DNA of 64,000 nucleotides from Laburnicola sp. R22_1 (taxonomy: Eukaryota; Ascomycota; Dothideomycetes; Pleosporales; Didymosphaeriaceae): positions 3,410,001 through 3,474,000 of the forward strand of contig JACONQ010000005.1 of assembly GCA_014281115.1 (NCBI GenBank), written 5' to 3'. Shown here in pieces: positions 11,049 through 22,689 of the stretch. A program made the translations under genes and the position numbers. Position 1 is the stretch's first letter. Every line of letters starts with the position of its first letter. The notes under the pieces were generated by a model. That model made no database searches and had not been told where the DNA came from. It saw nothing but the letters and a program-made list of their open reading frames with translations.

Positions 11049-11843
11049 ATGCCTCTCCGCTCACGCCTCCGCCGCGCCTTCACCCGCGCCTCCCACGACG
11101 ACCCCCACCTCACCAAGGCGCAGAAGAAGAACGCAAAATACGACCCCAATGTCTACCAGCCGGGCGAGAAGATGCCGCCGCTCAAGTACCGCCGCCCCGT
11201 CGCCCCGGAGCACAAGGCGCACCTCGAGTCGTTCAGCTTCGCAAAGGCCTGGCGCCCGCGCAGCGCCCAGAGCATCTACTCGCCCATGGGGACGCGCATG
11301 CCGTCGCGCAAGAGCAGCTTCCAGAGCTTCGGCCGCCGCAGCGTGCGCAGCGTCAATCGCCGCAGCCAGAGCAAGTCGCGGACCGGCGACGACGGGGGCA
11401 CCAACGACAGCGGCTTCGGCGCCAGCCTGAGCGACGAGCGGCCCGAGCAGCTGCGCGAGCACAGCGATGAAGAAGGCGACGTGACCAATGTCGGCCTGTC
11501 GCGCAATCCCACCGAGGACCCGCGCCGCCCCCGGAAATCCTCGTCCATCCACCGCTCGCAGTCGCTCAAGTCGTCCTCGTCGCCCCCGCCCACGTCCGAC
11601 CGCGTCGCCCTCTTGTTGGCGAGCCCCAAACTCGACGCCCCCTTCGATCCCGACGAGCTCGAGCAAGCCCTGCAGAAGACGACGCTCGATATCACAAAGG
11701 AGTCGGATCGCAGCGGCCACACAAGTCCCTATCACGACTTTGACGACCCCCCGATGCGGCCGCGAGAACGCCTCATTGTCTTCAACGACAACCACATCTT
11801 CGAGACGCCGCACGACGACCCCGTCCGCAGCGGCACATACTAG
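11049..11843 (+). CDS. uncharacterised basic, Ser/Arg-rich protein
   Basis: This is a single exon of 264 residues. I chose the ATG at 11049 (MPLRSRLRRAF) because the residues after it look like a structured N terminus, while the open frame upstream is compositionally simple. The N-terminal third is basic with Pro-rich short motifs (YDPNVYQPGEKMPPLKYRRP). The middle is Arg/Ser-rich (RRSVRSVNRRSQSKSR), typical of phosphorylated disordered proteins. The C-terminal part (ERLIVFNDNHIFETP) is the best candidate for a conserved motif. No known domain, signal peptide or membrane segment is visible. A downstream A13 run at 11886 lies in the 3' flank. Confidence 0.65.
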   Translation: MPLRSRLRRAFTRASHDDPHLTKAQKKNAKYDPNVYQPGEKMPPLKYRRPVAPEHKAHLESFSFAKAWRPRSAQSIYSPMGTRMPSRKSSFQSFGRRSVRSVNRRSQSKSRTGDDGGTNDSGFGASLSDERPEQLREHSDEEGDVTNVGLSRNPTEDPRRPRKSSSIHRSQSLKSSSSPPPTSDRVALLLASPKLDAPFDPDELEQALQKTTLDITKESDRSGHTSPYHDFDDPPMRPRERLIVFNDNHIFETPHDDPVRSGTY

Positions 11844-14800
11844 CCCCGCTCCGTCATCTCCTCACGTCCTCTCCGGTCGCGCAAACCAAAAAAAAAAAAA
11901 ATGGACGGCCGAAAAATCCACGCCGAAAAAGGTGTACATGCGAGGTCATTCGTAACGAAAAACTGAATTGTGTGTAAATACGGGGTTTTCGCCGACATTT
12001 TGCTTTGCATGCTTGCATTGGGCTGTTCCCTCTCGCTTTATATGCTTTTGCATTGTTTGTTTTATCTGCATGGCCTGCGGCGTTTTCCAAGGTTATCTGT
12101 TGGGTGCTGCTGATCATGCATCCTGCCTGCATGTGCTGGGTTGGGTTGGGTTGGGTCGGGTTGAATCGGGTTGGTGGCTGCACTGTCCCGCACTGCACTG
12201 TGCAGTAGTATCGGTGCAGCGATAGGGTAGATATCTAGGCGTGAGAGGCATGTCTGACTGCACCGCGGTATACGCGGCTACATTACGTAGATTCTGTATG
12301 TACATGACAGACCGAAGAATTGAACATGTTAAAATGTATTTTCTGCCGAGTTTTCCAGTGCATTTGTGCAATCGCTCGTTCCTGGCAACTTCCAACAAAT
12401 CCACCTCTTCAACCGCGCCGCTCCCCCTTCCTCTCCAACCAAAAACCCACACCGCATCAACCTCATTAATACCAATATACCCATCAACCCATCTTATCCA
12501 CCCATAATTCCCCAGCCCCCACCAACCGCAACTACCCACCGCACCACTAGCCACCAACCACCCACATCTCAAACAAACAACCCGTACAGGTTAACCTCTA
12601 CCTCACTTTTCCACCTCCACAACAGCAAGAGGAATCACTACTCCTATCCACACACACAATCTTTCCATTAAAAAAACTCATAGTCGTAAAAGAAAAGAAA
12701 AAACCCGCCCCCTTAACCCACACAATATATATACCACGCCCATGACTCTCCCGCCCTAGAAAACCCCATCAACCTCTATATCAATATCCAGGAAAGCATG
12801 TTCCTACATACTAATACTATCGAACGTGCTTGCTACCCTAACCCTAGACTTGACTTGACTTCATCATGGCAACTACTCACTCACTCACTCACTCACCCAG
12901 CCATCCACCACATCAATCGATACCCAACCGCAGAAGCCAGAAAGCAAACCCAAGCAGACCCAAGCATATCTTCACAAACCTCGCTCGCAACCCCCTCTCC
13001 AGCAGCCCCGCACACCAAATCCCCCCAACACCAGGCCACGCAGAGCAAAACGCCGCAAAACAAAACACGGCAAAACGCAACGCCGCGGCGCAGAAAACGG
13101 CCCAGCTCCAGCTCCAGCTCCAGCTCTAGGGCAGTACCTACGTATACCAACCGCCACGTGGCAGACGTGGCCCCGGCATAAGAAACCGCAATCCGCCATG
13201 TTCTACTTACTACCAGCGAGCGAGGCTGTGCTTTCTTGCGCAAACCAACGCATGTGTGAGCCTTCTCCAGGGTGCGCAAGAAAGATATGAGACAGGACGG
13301 GACGGGTAGGTTATGGTATGGCATAGCATAGCATAGTACCCATCTCGCTATCCATGTCGTCGTATCGAGACTTTCGACTTTCGAGCTACGTATTTCCCGA
13401 GGCCAGCTGAGGAGTACAGTATTGTGGTAGAGGAGGAGGTGGATATAGTTAGTGTGTGTGTGTGTTAGGAGAAACCTGTATCAGGTATACAAACATAGAA
13501 TAGACTGAAGCCGTTGCGCTCCGTTCCAGCTCAGGAGTGTATGTATGTACTACTGCGAGACGTTGATTACCCAAGAGGCCATCCATCACGGATTGACTGA
13601 CTGACTGATCGACTTGCCTGCCTGCCCATCTGTCTGCATCCCGCGTGCCCTCGCAAGTTCTCGTGCGCAAGACACCGACTCGCTCTATCGTCTGTACTAG
13701 CCCACCCACCCACTCTCTCTCTCAGGACGAACGGTTAAACACTGTGCCTAACCGTGTGTGTCTACCACACCATCCGACTGCCCGTCCATGTATTACACTC
13801 ACAAGCCAGCGGCGCTTCCATAGGGCTGCCCACGCTGAGACACACACCATGGGCAGCAGGCCAAAAGTATACGTCCCACTCTCCAGCTGGAGCCAAACTC
13901 GGCGCAGACAAAAGCTGCCAGCGCGGCACAAGTATCCGTATTCAGACTCAGGCTGCCCAATCGGTCCCGCGAATCGCTAGAAACCCCCCATGTCGTATTG
14001 CACCGTAGTGGGCGCTTGAGCTCCATCAGGCGCTCCGATGCCGAAGAAGAAGTCGGTTACCCTCGTGGAGAAGTGGTCTCGTGGGCGTCGAGCATAGCTA
14101 CGGGGCGACACCGAGCCCTACGCATGTCTTCCAACGAGCCATGAGATCGCGATGGTGTAGGAGAGGGGAAACCGAGTCCAGAGAAGGCTAGTATAGCTGA
14201 TGGGGGAGCGGGTAGGCCGCCGCGGAATGCGAAGATCGCTGCTGTCTAGGGTCGTCTAGGGTCTCTGCGACAAAAAGGTCAGCCGCAAGAACAAACTACA
14301 AGCTACATGTCCAGTCAGCGCCTAAACTAGGCCACTGCGAAACAGCCATCTGCCATAACGGGTCATAGGATCCTCCCCCTGACCCCCAGAAGCTCGCGGG
14401 CAGTCACCTGCGCCATTTTCGAGAGCAAGCAACCTCGTGGACCATAAGGTGAATACTTCGCCCCCTCGCCAGTGAAGGTACCTTTCGCTGGTCACACGGG
14501 GGAGACTCAGGTCCGTCCACTAAGCAACGTCATGGTATGCCACCATCGAGATGGCCACCCAAGCTTGGCTTCTTCGGGGCTCGGAATGCAGTCCAAAAAT
14601 TCAAATCATGTGATGCCATGCCCACCTGCATGCCCATGCCAGCACTCCCAAACCGTTATACCATCCTAACCTCGTTGGTAGAACGACCTCGCCTTCTCAT
14701 GATGGACGGAGCTCCGCGGAACAGGCGTACAAGAGGTGATGCAGGCCCCATATCCAGCTCGACGCTAAGACATCCTCTGCTCCTCCCTCGAACCTAGACG

Positions 14801-17462
14801 CGCTACTACAGGTACATGTCGTGATCGGGGACCGCCCGCGACGGGACGCACCCGTAAATCTTGCCTGGTTGTTGTCGTCCAGCCAGAAGCCATCTCAATG
14901 CTCCGAGGCCCATTCGCCTCCACAGCGTTGCTGTTAAGCCTCGCACAAGGACAGTGCGTACATTAGCTCGATACGCGGACTCACGGCCCCATCGGCGTGC
15001 CCTTGCTGGGTAGTAAGATGAGCCCATCTACGACCCATTTTACAGAGTCACGTTTCGAGTGTATGCTCTCCGGTATGATCACTGCCTCGGTGGAAGGACA
15101 GGTTCATGGGAGGCGGGTTTGGGCGTTGAATGTAGCCACAGTTTCCTGGATCAGACTTTCCTCTTCCTTCATATACACAAGTATAGGAGTAGAGGCTAGA
15201 TTGCGTGTGGCTCTAGTTCTCCACAGGCTGAATGTCGCCCACGCATCGCATGGACCGCTGGAATGAGCAAACGTTCATCGTGGCAGCCAGTGGCGTGCTC
15301 GTCGTTTACAGACATGGAGCGATTAGCCGCTAGCCGCGCTCCAGAGCACAACCCTTCTCTACGACGCGAGCTCAACGCGCCACGGACATAGAGAGTGGAG
15401 CCCTGACAGCTATGTGGGGCATACCTTCTCCAGACGAGCCGAAGCCAAACCGAAGGCCGATTGCCTGTCATCCCGAAAACTTCTGCGTTCCCGTGAAGCA
15501 CTTCGGAGTAATAGTCAGCGAGCCAACAGGGCGGACCACCCAAAGTACAAGCTGCAAGCTGGTTTCGGCAGACCATTTAGTGTATCGGCAGAGGTCGGCT
15601 GATTTCATCCGCCGCGGCGTGGATCGTAGATAGACTCGCTCTCTTGTCGACCACGAGCGTAACGGTCTGTATCAATCCGTCGAAACCCGCAGGCACTGAA
15701 TCCATGGACCAAGACTAGAGCCTCCACGTATCCAGGTAGCTTCCTGCCGCCATGCCAAACTGGCAGAACCTGTCTGAAGCCAGTTCGTGCAAGCTCTCCT
15801 GCTTCGGCGGCCGAATGGTGGCACAAGTCTTGTCTTCGTCCATTCTCACCGGGCCTGCAGATCAACGAAGTGGGACTGCAGTGAGGTGTCCAATCCTTGG
15901 TCTCATGCGAGTAATTGCTACTGTGGGTCCTACTATACTGCTTGTGAAACCATGGACGCTATGCCGTGTTGCACAACGCAATATTGGATAACCGACCAAG
16001 CGGAGATAATTATCGCATCTGATGCCTACGCAGCCGTTGAACTAACCAGAAGCATCTCGACTGCGCTTGCTGAAACAGCAACGCCTCGAATCTTCGGGTC
16101 GATGGCGGGTACCTACCTCATCTTGATCGCACCCTGTACCGGTCCGTTCGGGTCTGATGTTATATCATAATTCGGAGGCACCAAACGGGGCTGATATAAC
16201 ACTTCGAGGCAATCTGAGGCGCCGATGTCGGGGCCAGCTTCCTTTGAATTCCATCAATGTTCGCATTCTTGCAACATTCGAAGCGGACAATCGTGCATCA
16301 TGCCTCGGATGGCTTGCAGCAGGGCACGGAGAATTCTTTGCCCCCAGTCGATGCAGTATCCATCTTGTGTAACAATGTTCCCCGATCAAAAAGCAAACAA
16401 AATTTTCCATCACTAGAAAGAACACAGCCAGAAGGAGAAGTTCCGGTGCTGGGACAGTGAGCTTGCAGCAACGGGATCGACGATCGCGCAACCGACATCA
16501 GATATTGCTTCAGATGAGTGGAAGCGTGAGTACCAAAATGTCGACGGTTGGCCCCGCGGATGGGCGTCGCGAGTGGTCTGGCATGCATTTTTGCGTACAG
16601 TAGGGAAGAATGCGTCTTAACCGAATCACCATGGCGTAACAGTTGACGTGTGGGGGAACAATCTGCAGGACCTGCAGAGGCTTGTGGGTCTGCCGCTGGA
16701 CTCTGGTGAAGATCCGCGCCCACGATCGAAGTGGCTGGCGGCCTGGCTGACCCCATGGTAGGGTCCTAACGTATCATCCTACCAAGAGGCGTTAGCCAGA
16801 GGCTGAGGTTACAGTCGCGACCGACCGATGAGCAGGACCATTTCCATACCCGCCCCTCCGGCTCTTGTCTGACAGCCTGCAAGACCATCGAATCTGTGTC
16901 GCTCTAGGGCTCAGACTTGCCACGGCCTCTTAGGTCTCTGCAGCTTTTAATCTGCCGTGAGGTCGCTGTGTACCTCAGCCAGTTCTCTGCACTTATAAGC
17001 CTGTCGCTTGTTAGTGTTCATGAACTCCGACCCAATGCCCCTTGCAGTTATTCCGCAATCCAGATTCACTATCCGGTCGATCCTCCTGCCATCCCGTTCC
17101 GCCAGCACGGTCGAGCTACAGCCGAGACTCCGCGCGAGCTCAACTCATTCCAACGCCCTACCTCAGTCGCGTTCACAAACGCGAAATCGTGATATGTACC
17201 ACAGTGGTTAGTGTATTCATCGCCACCGCGAGCGTTTTGTGTTCCCAGTCCCGGTCAAGACCCTGATTCAAAAAGCGCAAGCTGCACCCCTTTCCATTCA
17301 TCCCGTCAACCTGACATCAGATTTGGGTGCCTTGAGAACGTTACTGGACGTCGTTTCTTTCGACAATATCCTTCGTGAGTGCATGATGTCCAAGGCCTTT
17401 GCTGCTTGGGGGGTTTACTAGCTGACCATCTTCCAGAAGAGTCAGAGCTCAGCTTCTTGACC
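11844..17462. other. 5.6-kb gene-poor stretch upstream of the C2H2 regulator
   Basis: No convincing protein gene is seen on either strand; the many short frames do not join over splice sites into a family I know. The first part holds simple repeats: GGGTT units at 12137-12175, a C-rich strand at 12400-12800, CACT repeats at 12876-12896, and CAGCTC repeats near 13105-13129. The part from about 13.3 to 17.4 kb is non-repetitive with balanced composition and could be a long promoter and leader for the C2H2 gene. A plausible 62-bp intron (donor GTGAGT at 17375, acceptor TTCCAG ending 17436, branch GCTGAC) lies just before the start codon, which suggests a spliced 5' leader. Confidence 0.5.
12137..12175 (+). 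repeat. GGGTT pentamer repeats
   Basis: Several GGGTT/GGGTC units lie in tandem on the plus strand. They are not TTAGGG and so are not interstitial telomere repeats. Potential G-quadruplex. Confidence 0.6.
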
Positions 17463-18800
17463 ATGTCGACGACAACGCCCACTCGATTTGGAGAAGGACA
17501 ATCGCACGAGAAGTCCCATGTCTCCCCGTCAATGATAACGACTTCCGGCCTCCTCACACCTCCTTCTCCTCACGACTTGGAGATCCGCAGAGACTCCATA
17601 GCATCCTCACAAACGTCGATGTCGTATGGAAGTTGCTTGTCGGAATACTCACTGCCTGCAACTCCGACATATGGACAAAGTCCTATGGCAAGTAGCGGCT
17701 TCCCAGAGGCAATGTCTTCCGACCGATTCCAAGAGATGCATACTCAACATCTCCACGGCTTGCCAATGTCGTACCCATCGAAGACGTTCGCATCGGAAGA
17801 CAACAGCTTGTACTGCCCATGGACGATGGTAACGCGCAATACGGACTTGAACGCTCCGATCCCAAGTCAGGAGCAGCATGCATTTCCACACGCCGGAGAG
17901 TTCTACCAATCGTTCATGACAGACCATACAGACTTCGAGGTGTCTGAGATGGCTCCAAACCCTACAGCATGGGACAATCTTTCCACTGCCATACATTCTG
18001 ATGCGGAACGGCAATGGAGCAGCCTTGCTCTCTCCCATGCCGCACCTGAAGAAACTGTTTTCTGGACCGACCCGCTGCAAGCACCCCGAGGGACTCATGT
18101 AATGACGACCATCCCGATGGAGGCTATGGTTGGGGTAGAGGATGATTATGGTCACGTTGTACCACCACCGTCGACCTCTCACTCGTTTGAGGACTTGGGG
18201 CGGTTATTCCCAGAACCGCCCCAGGAAGTATCGTTCAAGAAGGAGGCTTCACCGCTCCCGAAGCTCGAAGACGACAATGAAGAGAGCTCGATACGCCTGA
18301 CTCGGTCGATCGTCGCTTCGTCGAACGGGGGAAAACTGGTCGGGAAGAAGTCCTTATCTGGAGAGGATGATTCGAGGAGGAAGAAGAAGAGATCGAGACG
18401 GAATAATAACCTTCCGGAAGGGGTGGACATCAGATACGATGAAGTAAAGAGGAGGTGGGTGCCGGTGGACAAGCCGGTTGGGAAGGAAAAGTTCGGGTGC
18501 CCCAAATGCCCCAAACAGTTCGTAAGGCAGGAACACCTCGAGCGACACAAGAAGACCCACGATGGCAAAAGACCATTCGTTTGCCCAGTAACCAAAACGC
18601 GCGCATGCACGAGAAGATTCAACCGCCACGACAATTGTGTGGCTCACTTGAATACCCATATTCGAAAGCCCGGAAAGATGGACGGTCGCAACGAAAAGAT
18701 GTCGCTCGAGGAAGTGGAAGCGTTCTACGCAGACCGACCAAAAGTGGTGGAAAGAATAAGGAGCCTGTACTTGAGTGAGATCTCGAAGATCCTCGCTTGA
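17463..18800 (+). CDS. C2H2 zinc-finger transcription factor (BrlA/FlbC-like layout, identity unproven)
   Basis: This is a single exon of 445 residues from the ATG at 17463. An in-frame ATG 28 codons upstream falls inside a likely leader intron and was not used. The N-terminal 300 residues are Ser/Thr/Pro-rich and look disordered (SGLLTPPSPHDLEIRRDSI). A strongly basic stretch (RRKKKRSRRNNN) precedes two C-terminal C2H2 fingers at about residues 343-395. The first is regular (CPKCPKQFVRQEHLERHKKTH). The second has a long C-x7-C loop (CPVTKTRAC ... HDNCVAHLNTH). A short tail follows (SLEEVEAFYADRPKVVERI). The length, C-terminal finger pair and very long upstream region recall conidiation regulators such as BrlA, but this is inference from layout. 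Confidence 0.8.
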   Translation: MSTTTPTRFGEGQSHEKSHVSPSMITTSGLLTPPSPHDLEIRRDSIASSQTSMSYGSCLSEYSLPATPTYGQSPMASSGFPEAMSSDRFQEMHTQHLHGLPMSYPSKTFASEDNSLYCPWTMVTRNTDLNAPIPSQEQHAFPHAGEFYQSFMTDHTDFEVSEMAPNPTAWDNLSTAIHSDAERQWSSLALSHAAPEETVFWTDPLQAPRGTHVMTTIPMEAMVGVEDDYGHVVPPPSTSHSFEDLGRLFPEPPQEVSFKKEASPLPKLEDDNEESSIRLTRSIVASSNGGKLVGKKSLSGEDDSRRKKKRSRRNNNLPEGVDIRYDEVKRRWVPVDKPVGKEKFGCPKCPKQFVRQEHLERHKKTHDGKRPFVCPVTKTRACTRRFNRHDNCVAHLNTHIRKPGKMDGRNEKMSLEEVEAFYADRPKVVERIRSLYLSEISKILA

Positions 18801-20300
18801 GCGTGTTGGGCGGCTGTAATAAGAACAGATTGGGTACGTCTTATGTTGCCAGGAGTAGGTTGTTCGGATTATACGTTTCTTCTAGTAGTCTATTGACACT
18901 GCGCTTTCCATGTATCCTTGGATGTTGTTCGCTTGCGCTTAATGTTTGGAGTAATGAAGCAATGGAATCGCGACCAGAGTAGTTTTGCACTTACCAAATG
19001 TACACCTGACTTCTCACCATTCACCTCGAGCCGGAAACTAATTGTTCATGTCGACGGAGAGGACAGATACAGGGGAGGTGCAACTCATGTGACATGGTGG
19101 AAGCTGGAGCTGGAGAGAACATTATTTGTACATTTGGAGTTTAACAAGCCAAGGCGCTAGTGATTAGCGTCCACACTAGTACCGATTCCGGTCTTGTTCG
19201 CTGCCATCACCACAACTCCAATCCTTATTGCAATGAGTGCAATGCCAGACGACATGAAAGAACCGGAGAAACGGCACATGTTCCGAGCTGAAGCGGTCAT
19301 GTTAATCCAAGAGTCGCAGTTCACGTCACGCGAGACGTTGGCATCCACGTGCATAGATCCATGCCCAGGTGGATTCATGATTGATCCATGAACCAACAAC
19401 ATTGAATGGTTCGTTGAAAGATGGATAGGGGCTTTGGCATGTCTTGAATGATAAATGCGTCACCTCTCGCTCGTCTCTTCAGTATACACCCTACACCTAT
19501 ATGTGACGGTTATGGTGGAACGTGGAAAGATGGTCGGTGGGTAATTTGGCCACCAGCTGACTAATCTAATGTCCATCTGCCAGCACATCCTTCACTGCTC
19601 AGCAGCAACCATGGCCCTGGTTTGATGGCTATTAAAGCGAGAGGTTCGGACTCGGTGCTCACTGCACGCAGATGCGCGCGCTTAGCTGGGAAGCTGCCTA
19701 TCCCTGTTCGGTAAGTTTCCGATCTACTGGGCGCGCTGGGCAGGATCCCGTCCGCGTTTCAGCCGATCTTTGTTTGTTGCTGTCAGCAGCGGAACAGGTC
19801 CTGGCAGCGGAGATTGTCTGTTGCTCAATAGCGACCAGCCACAGGGTGTGGCGGTGCCGCGCTGTCCCGAGTCGTCCTGCGACGGATAGGGGCGGCCAGG
19901 CATCAGCGAATGTTAACAAGCGACTCTTCCCTTGGCCACTTCTCACGCCCTTCACCTTCTCCCATTCAACTGCCACCGCTTATCCATACTCGTCCTCCTC
20001 CCACTTGCGCTGCTGTCCTCTAACCGCCTCTCCAGCCTGTCTGCTCGCACACGCGTGCGGCACTTGGGCCTCGAGGCACTCTGTAAGCTGACCCGCACCG
20101 TGGAGACCGCCCACGCGTCTTTATTGGGCTTACGCAGGTCGTGTGAGCGGCCTACCGGTAGTCGAACTCCAACCGGAAACGCCCTGGGGTTTTTCAACCG
20201 TTTTTGGACGGCGCCGAGACTCTGCACTACCCTGCGTCTGAAGCCCCAAACGGTCTCCGGAGCGCTACGCACCGCAGCGCAGCCCGGGACTACTACCACG
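18801..20300. other. intergenic, no gene recognised
   Basis: This is the 3' flank of the C2H2 gene and the upstream region of the F-box-like gene. A minus-strand frame of 81 codons at 19157-19402 has a hydrophobic stretch but no other support. Confidence 0.45.
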
Positions 20301-21344
20301 ATGCAGAAAGATACCCCACACCTAGCTGCGCAGTTTACGCACGACGACATCATAAAAGCCGCACTTCCGGCTCGGTGGTACTCCAGCACCGCCGACCTAT
20401 ACGATCTTCTCGCCCACCTGTACAGTTTTCTCGCGCTTCTACTTCCCCTCGCGTTTGTTCTTCTCAAGCCCGTCATCAACAAAATGCAGAACCAGAACAA
20501 GCGCCCCTTTCCGTTCTTGCTGCTCCCTCCCGAGCTGAGGGATATGGTGTACGAGAACCTACTCGAGGAGCCGCACTACCCACCTCCCCGCCCCAGCCCC
20601 AAGAGTCGTGGCCCCAGCTGGCTACCCAGCCTGCCCCAAACTGGATCTACTGATGGCCTCAAAGTCGGCCACAAGAGCAATTTTCTGTTCCTAGCCAACA
20701 AACAAATTTACGGCGAGTACATGTACCTCCTGTGCAAGAAAAGCACCTTCCACTTGACCGTCGATCCACACAACTACACCCCGCCTACCACGCCAGCCGA
20801 GGAAAGCAAGAGAATATGGAAGATCGCGCCTGAGACGCTCAGGCACATGCGCAAATCCGAAATCAAGCTCGTCACCACCAGCGCCATGCTGGGCGTCTCG
20901 GACCCGCGCAACATGAAGCCTGAAGAGTGGACGCTCGCCCGCCAGATGCGTCGCGAACTCTCCGAGGTCGAAAACGTCTCCGAGCTCAACTTGCACGTCA
21001 AGGCCATTGGCGACCCGCTTTGGAATCCGCTGTGGGTGTGGTACCATGCGACGCAATCTCTCAAGATGATGGGCTCTACTGCGGACTCTTCCGAACCCGC
21101 AGGTCGCAAGTTCAATCGCATCAATTTCTCCCTCGACATGTGGTCGCCCGGCGAAAACTACCTCAAGCGCGATCCAAGCAACGGCGATCAATGGGCATGG
21201 TGGTGTCTGAAAGATCACTGCGTGGGAAGCGACAACGGCGCCGAGTTGACCGTCCGCCAATTTTGCAACAGGCTGTATGAAGAGTGTCCGACGTGCAAAC
21301 CGGACAACGACAACGACCACGACCACGAGCATGAGCAGGAGTGA
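20301..21344 (+). CDS. F-box-like fungal protein of unknown function
   Basis: This is a single exon. The ATG at 20301 gives 347 residues; the ATG at 20484 (MQNQNKRPFPF) gives 286 and is a fair alternative. After the second ATG the sequence reads FPFLLLPPELRDMVYENLL, the hallmark of short F-box-like modules common in Dothideomycete and Sordariomycete proteins. A variable middle and a conserved-looking C-terminal half follow (FLFLANKQIYGEYMYLL, INFSLDMW). The first 60 residues of the longer form contain a hydrophobic helix (LYSFLALLLPLAFVLL). The tail is Asp/His-rich (DNDNDHDHEHEQE). By analogy it could be an SCF-type adaptor, but that is not shown. Confidence 0.7.
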   Translation: MQKDTPHLAAQFTHDDIIKAALPARWYSSTADLYDLLAHLYSFLALLLPLAFVLLKPVINKMQNQNKRPFPFLLLPPELRDMVYENLLEEPHYPPPRPSPKSRGPSWLPSLPQTGSTDGLKVGHKSNFLFLANKQIYGEYMYLLCKKSTFHLTVDPHNYTPPTTPAEESKRIWKIAPETLRHMRKSEIKLVTTSAMLGVSDPRNMKPEEWTLARQMRRELSEVENVSELNLHVKAIGDPLWNPLWVWYHATQSLKMMGSTADSSEPAGRKFNRINFSLDMWSPGENYLKRDPSNGDQWAWWCLKDHCVGSDNGAELTVRQFCNRLYEECPTCKPDNDNDHDHEHEQE

Positions 21345-22689
21345 CTCCCGAATGTAGGCGCCTATTGGGTCACACTGTTAATGCGGAGATACCATGTGCT
21401 GCGCCAGGCTCCAGCCTAGCCGGTCGAGAGCGCACGGGCGGTTAGTATTTTTCAGGGTGTTTTTCCCGCATCGGATGAGCAGCATGGGTACTATTCGCAC
21501 AGTGCGATTGCAATTTTGTGGAACTTTGCAACCCGGATTCTTTTCTCGCATATACGGATATTGGCGCATACGGTCTGGGCTGGGTCGGCGGGTTTATCGG
21601 ACTTGGTTATCAATCTTCTTCTTTGTATTAACAGCGCGAGCGAATCTCGTTTGATCTTGAAATACGAATGTATCTCGAATGTATGTAATACGTAATTGAT
21701 GGTCTGCCAAGCTGAGAAAGTCGACAGTTATGTGCGTTGGAAGAATCCATCATTCATCACCCCCACCCTTTTACGCAGAGAGTCCGAGACGCTGATGAAT
21801 CCGATCCGATGACCCCATCCTTCACCACGTGGGGCTTGACGCCCCGTCTGCATGCATGCTGCACTTCGCATGCAGAGAAATGACATTGTCCGTCGTGAAG
21901 TCCGTGCAAAGTGTGGCTGCCGGTTCCAACTTCCACACCTATACGCAAGACGACGGGCGATCGGAGATTCATGACGAAGAGCCAATTCCACCGGATGGAA
22001 GGTTTGCAAAATTAGACGACGCAGGAGCTTCACGGAGGCGATGGATTCATTACCTATTCCCTGGACGAATCGGATCGACGTCTTTTTGAAGCGGGGCGGC
22101 GATGTGTTGCTGCGTAGGTACTCCTCCTGCCCCTCACTAGACCGCTCACCTCACAAATCCAGCTGCCAGCGCACCAACCCACACCTCCATCAATCAGACG
22201 ATACAACAACACTCCAACCCACGGCTGAAATACGAAAAACCCTGGTTTCTCCCAGCGATCCTACCTGCGAGATTTTTCGCTGCAGCTGAACATTGCAGCT
22301 GGTGCTAGTGCATGAAGTCCGATGCGGGGAACCTCAGCGCGTGGGGGTTAGGTACTTGAAGGCTCCTACGTCCGTCCCGACCCGGATTGGTGATTCAACA
22401 ATGCTAGTCTACTGGGCGGTACCCTGTCGGTTTTTTGATACGTACCGCTAGGCTAGATAAGTAATTCACTGCTCATGAGCATGGCATGAGCGTACTCGCG
22501 GAGCGTAGCGAAAACGCCTGGTATCACGTGCTGAGTCCAGCCTCGCATATCCAATTAGAGAGTCTACATGTTGGCAGAGAACAGATGGGACAAAATCAGC
22601 GATAGGTGGCAAACACACGCGACTCCTGGACTACCTGGGCGCTTGAGTACACGCACACAATCCCACCCACACCACTACACACGACAAAC
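21345..22689. other. intergenic, no gene recognised
   Basis: This 1.35-kb region lies between the F-box-like gene and the 3' end of FET3. Short frames are present but none resembles a protein family. Confidence 0.5.

Noticed and set aside
12137..12175. Interstitial telomere repeat
   Set aside because: The unit is GGGTT/GGGTC, not TTAGGG, and it is short and irregular.
13600..16760. Several 80-150 codon frames on both strands before the C2H2 gene
   Set aside because: They overlap each other, do not join over splice sites and have no conserved-looking composition.
19157..19402. 81-codon minus-strand small membrane protein
   Set aside because: One hydrophobic stretch only, no splice partner, no recognisable family and no clear promoter or neighbour logic.
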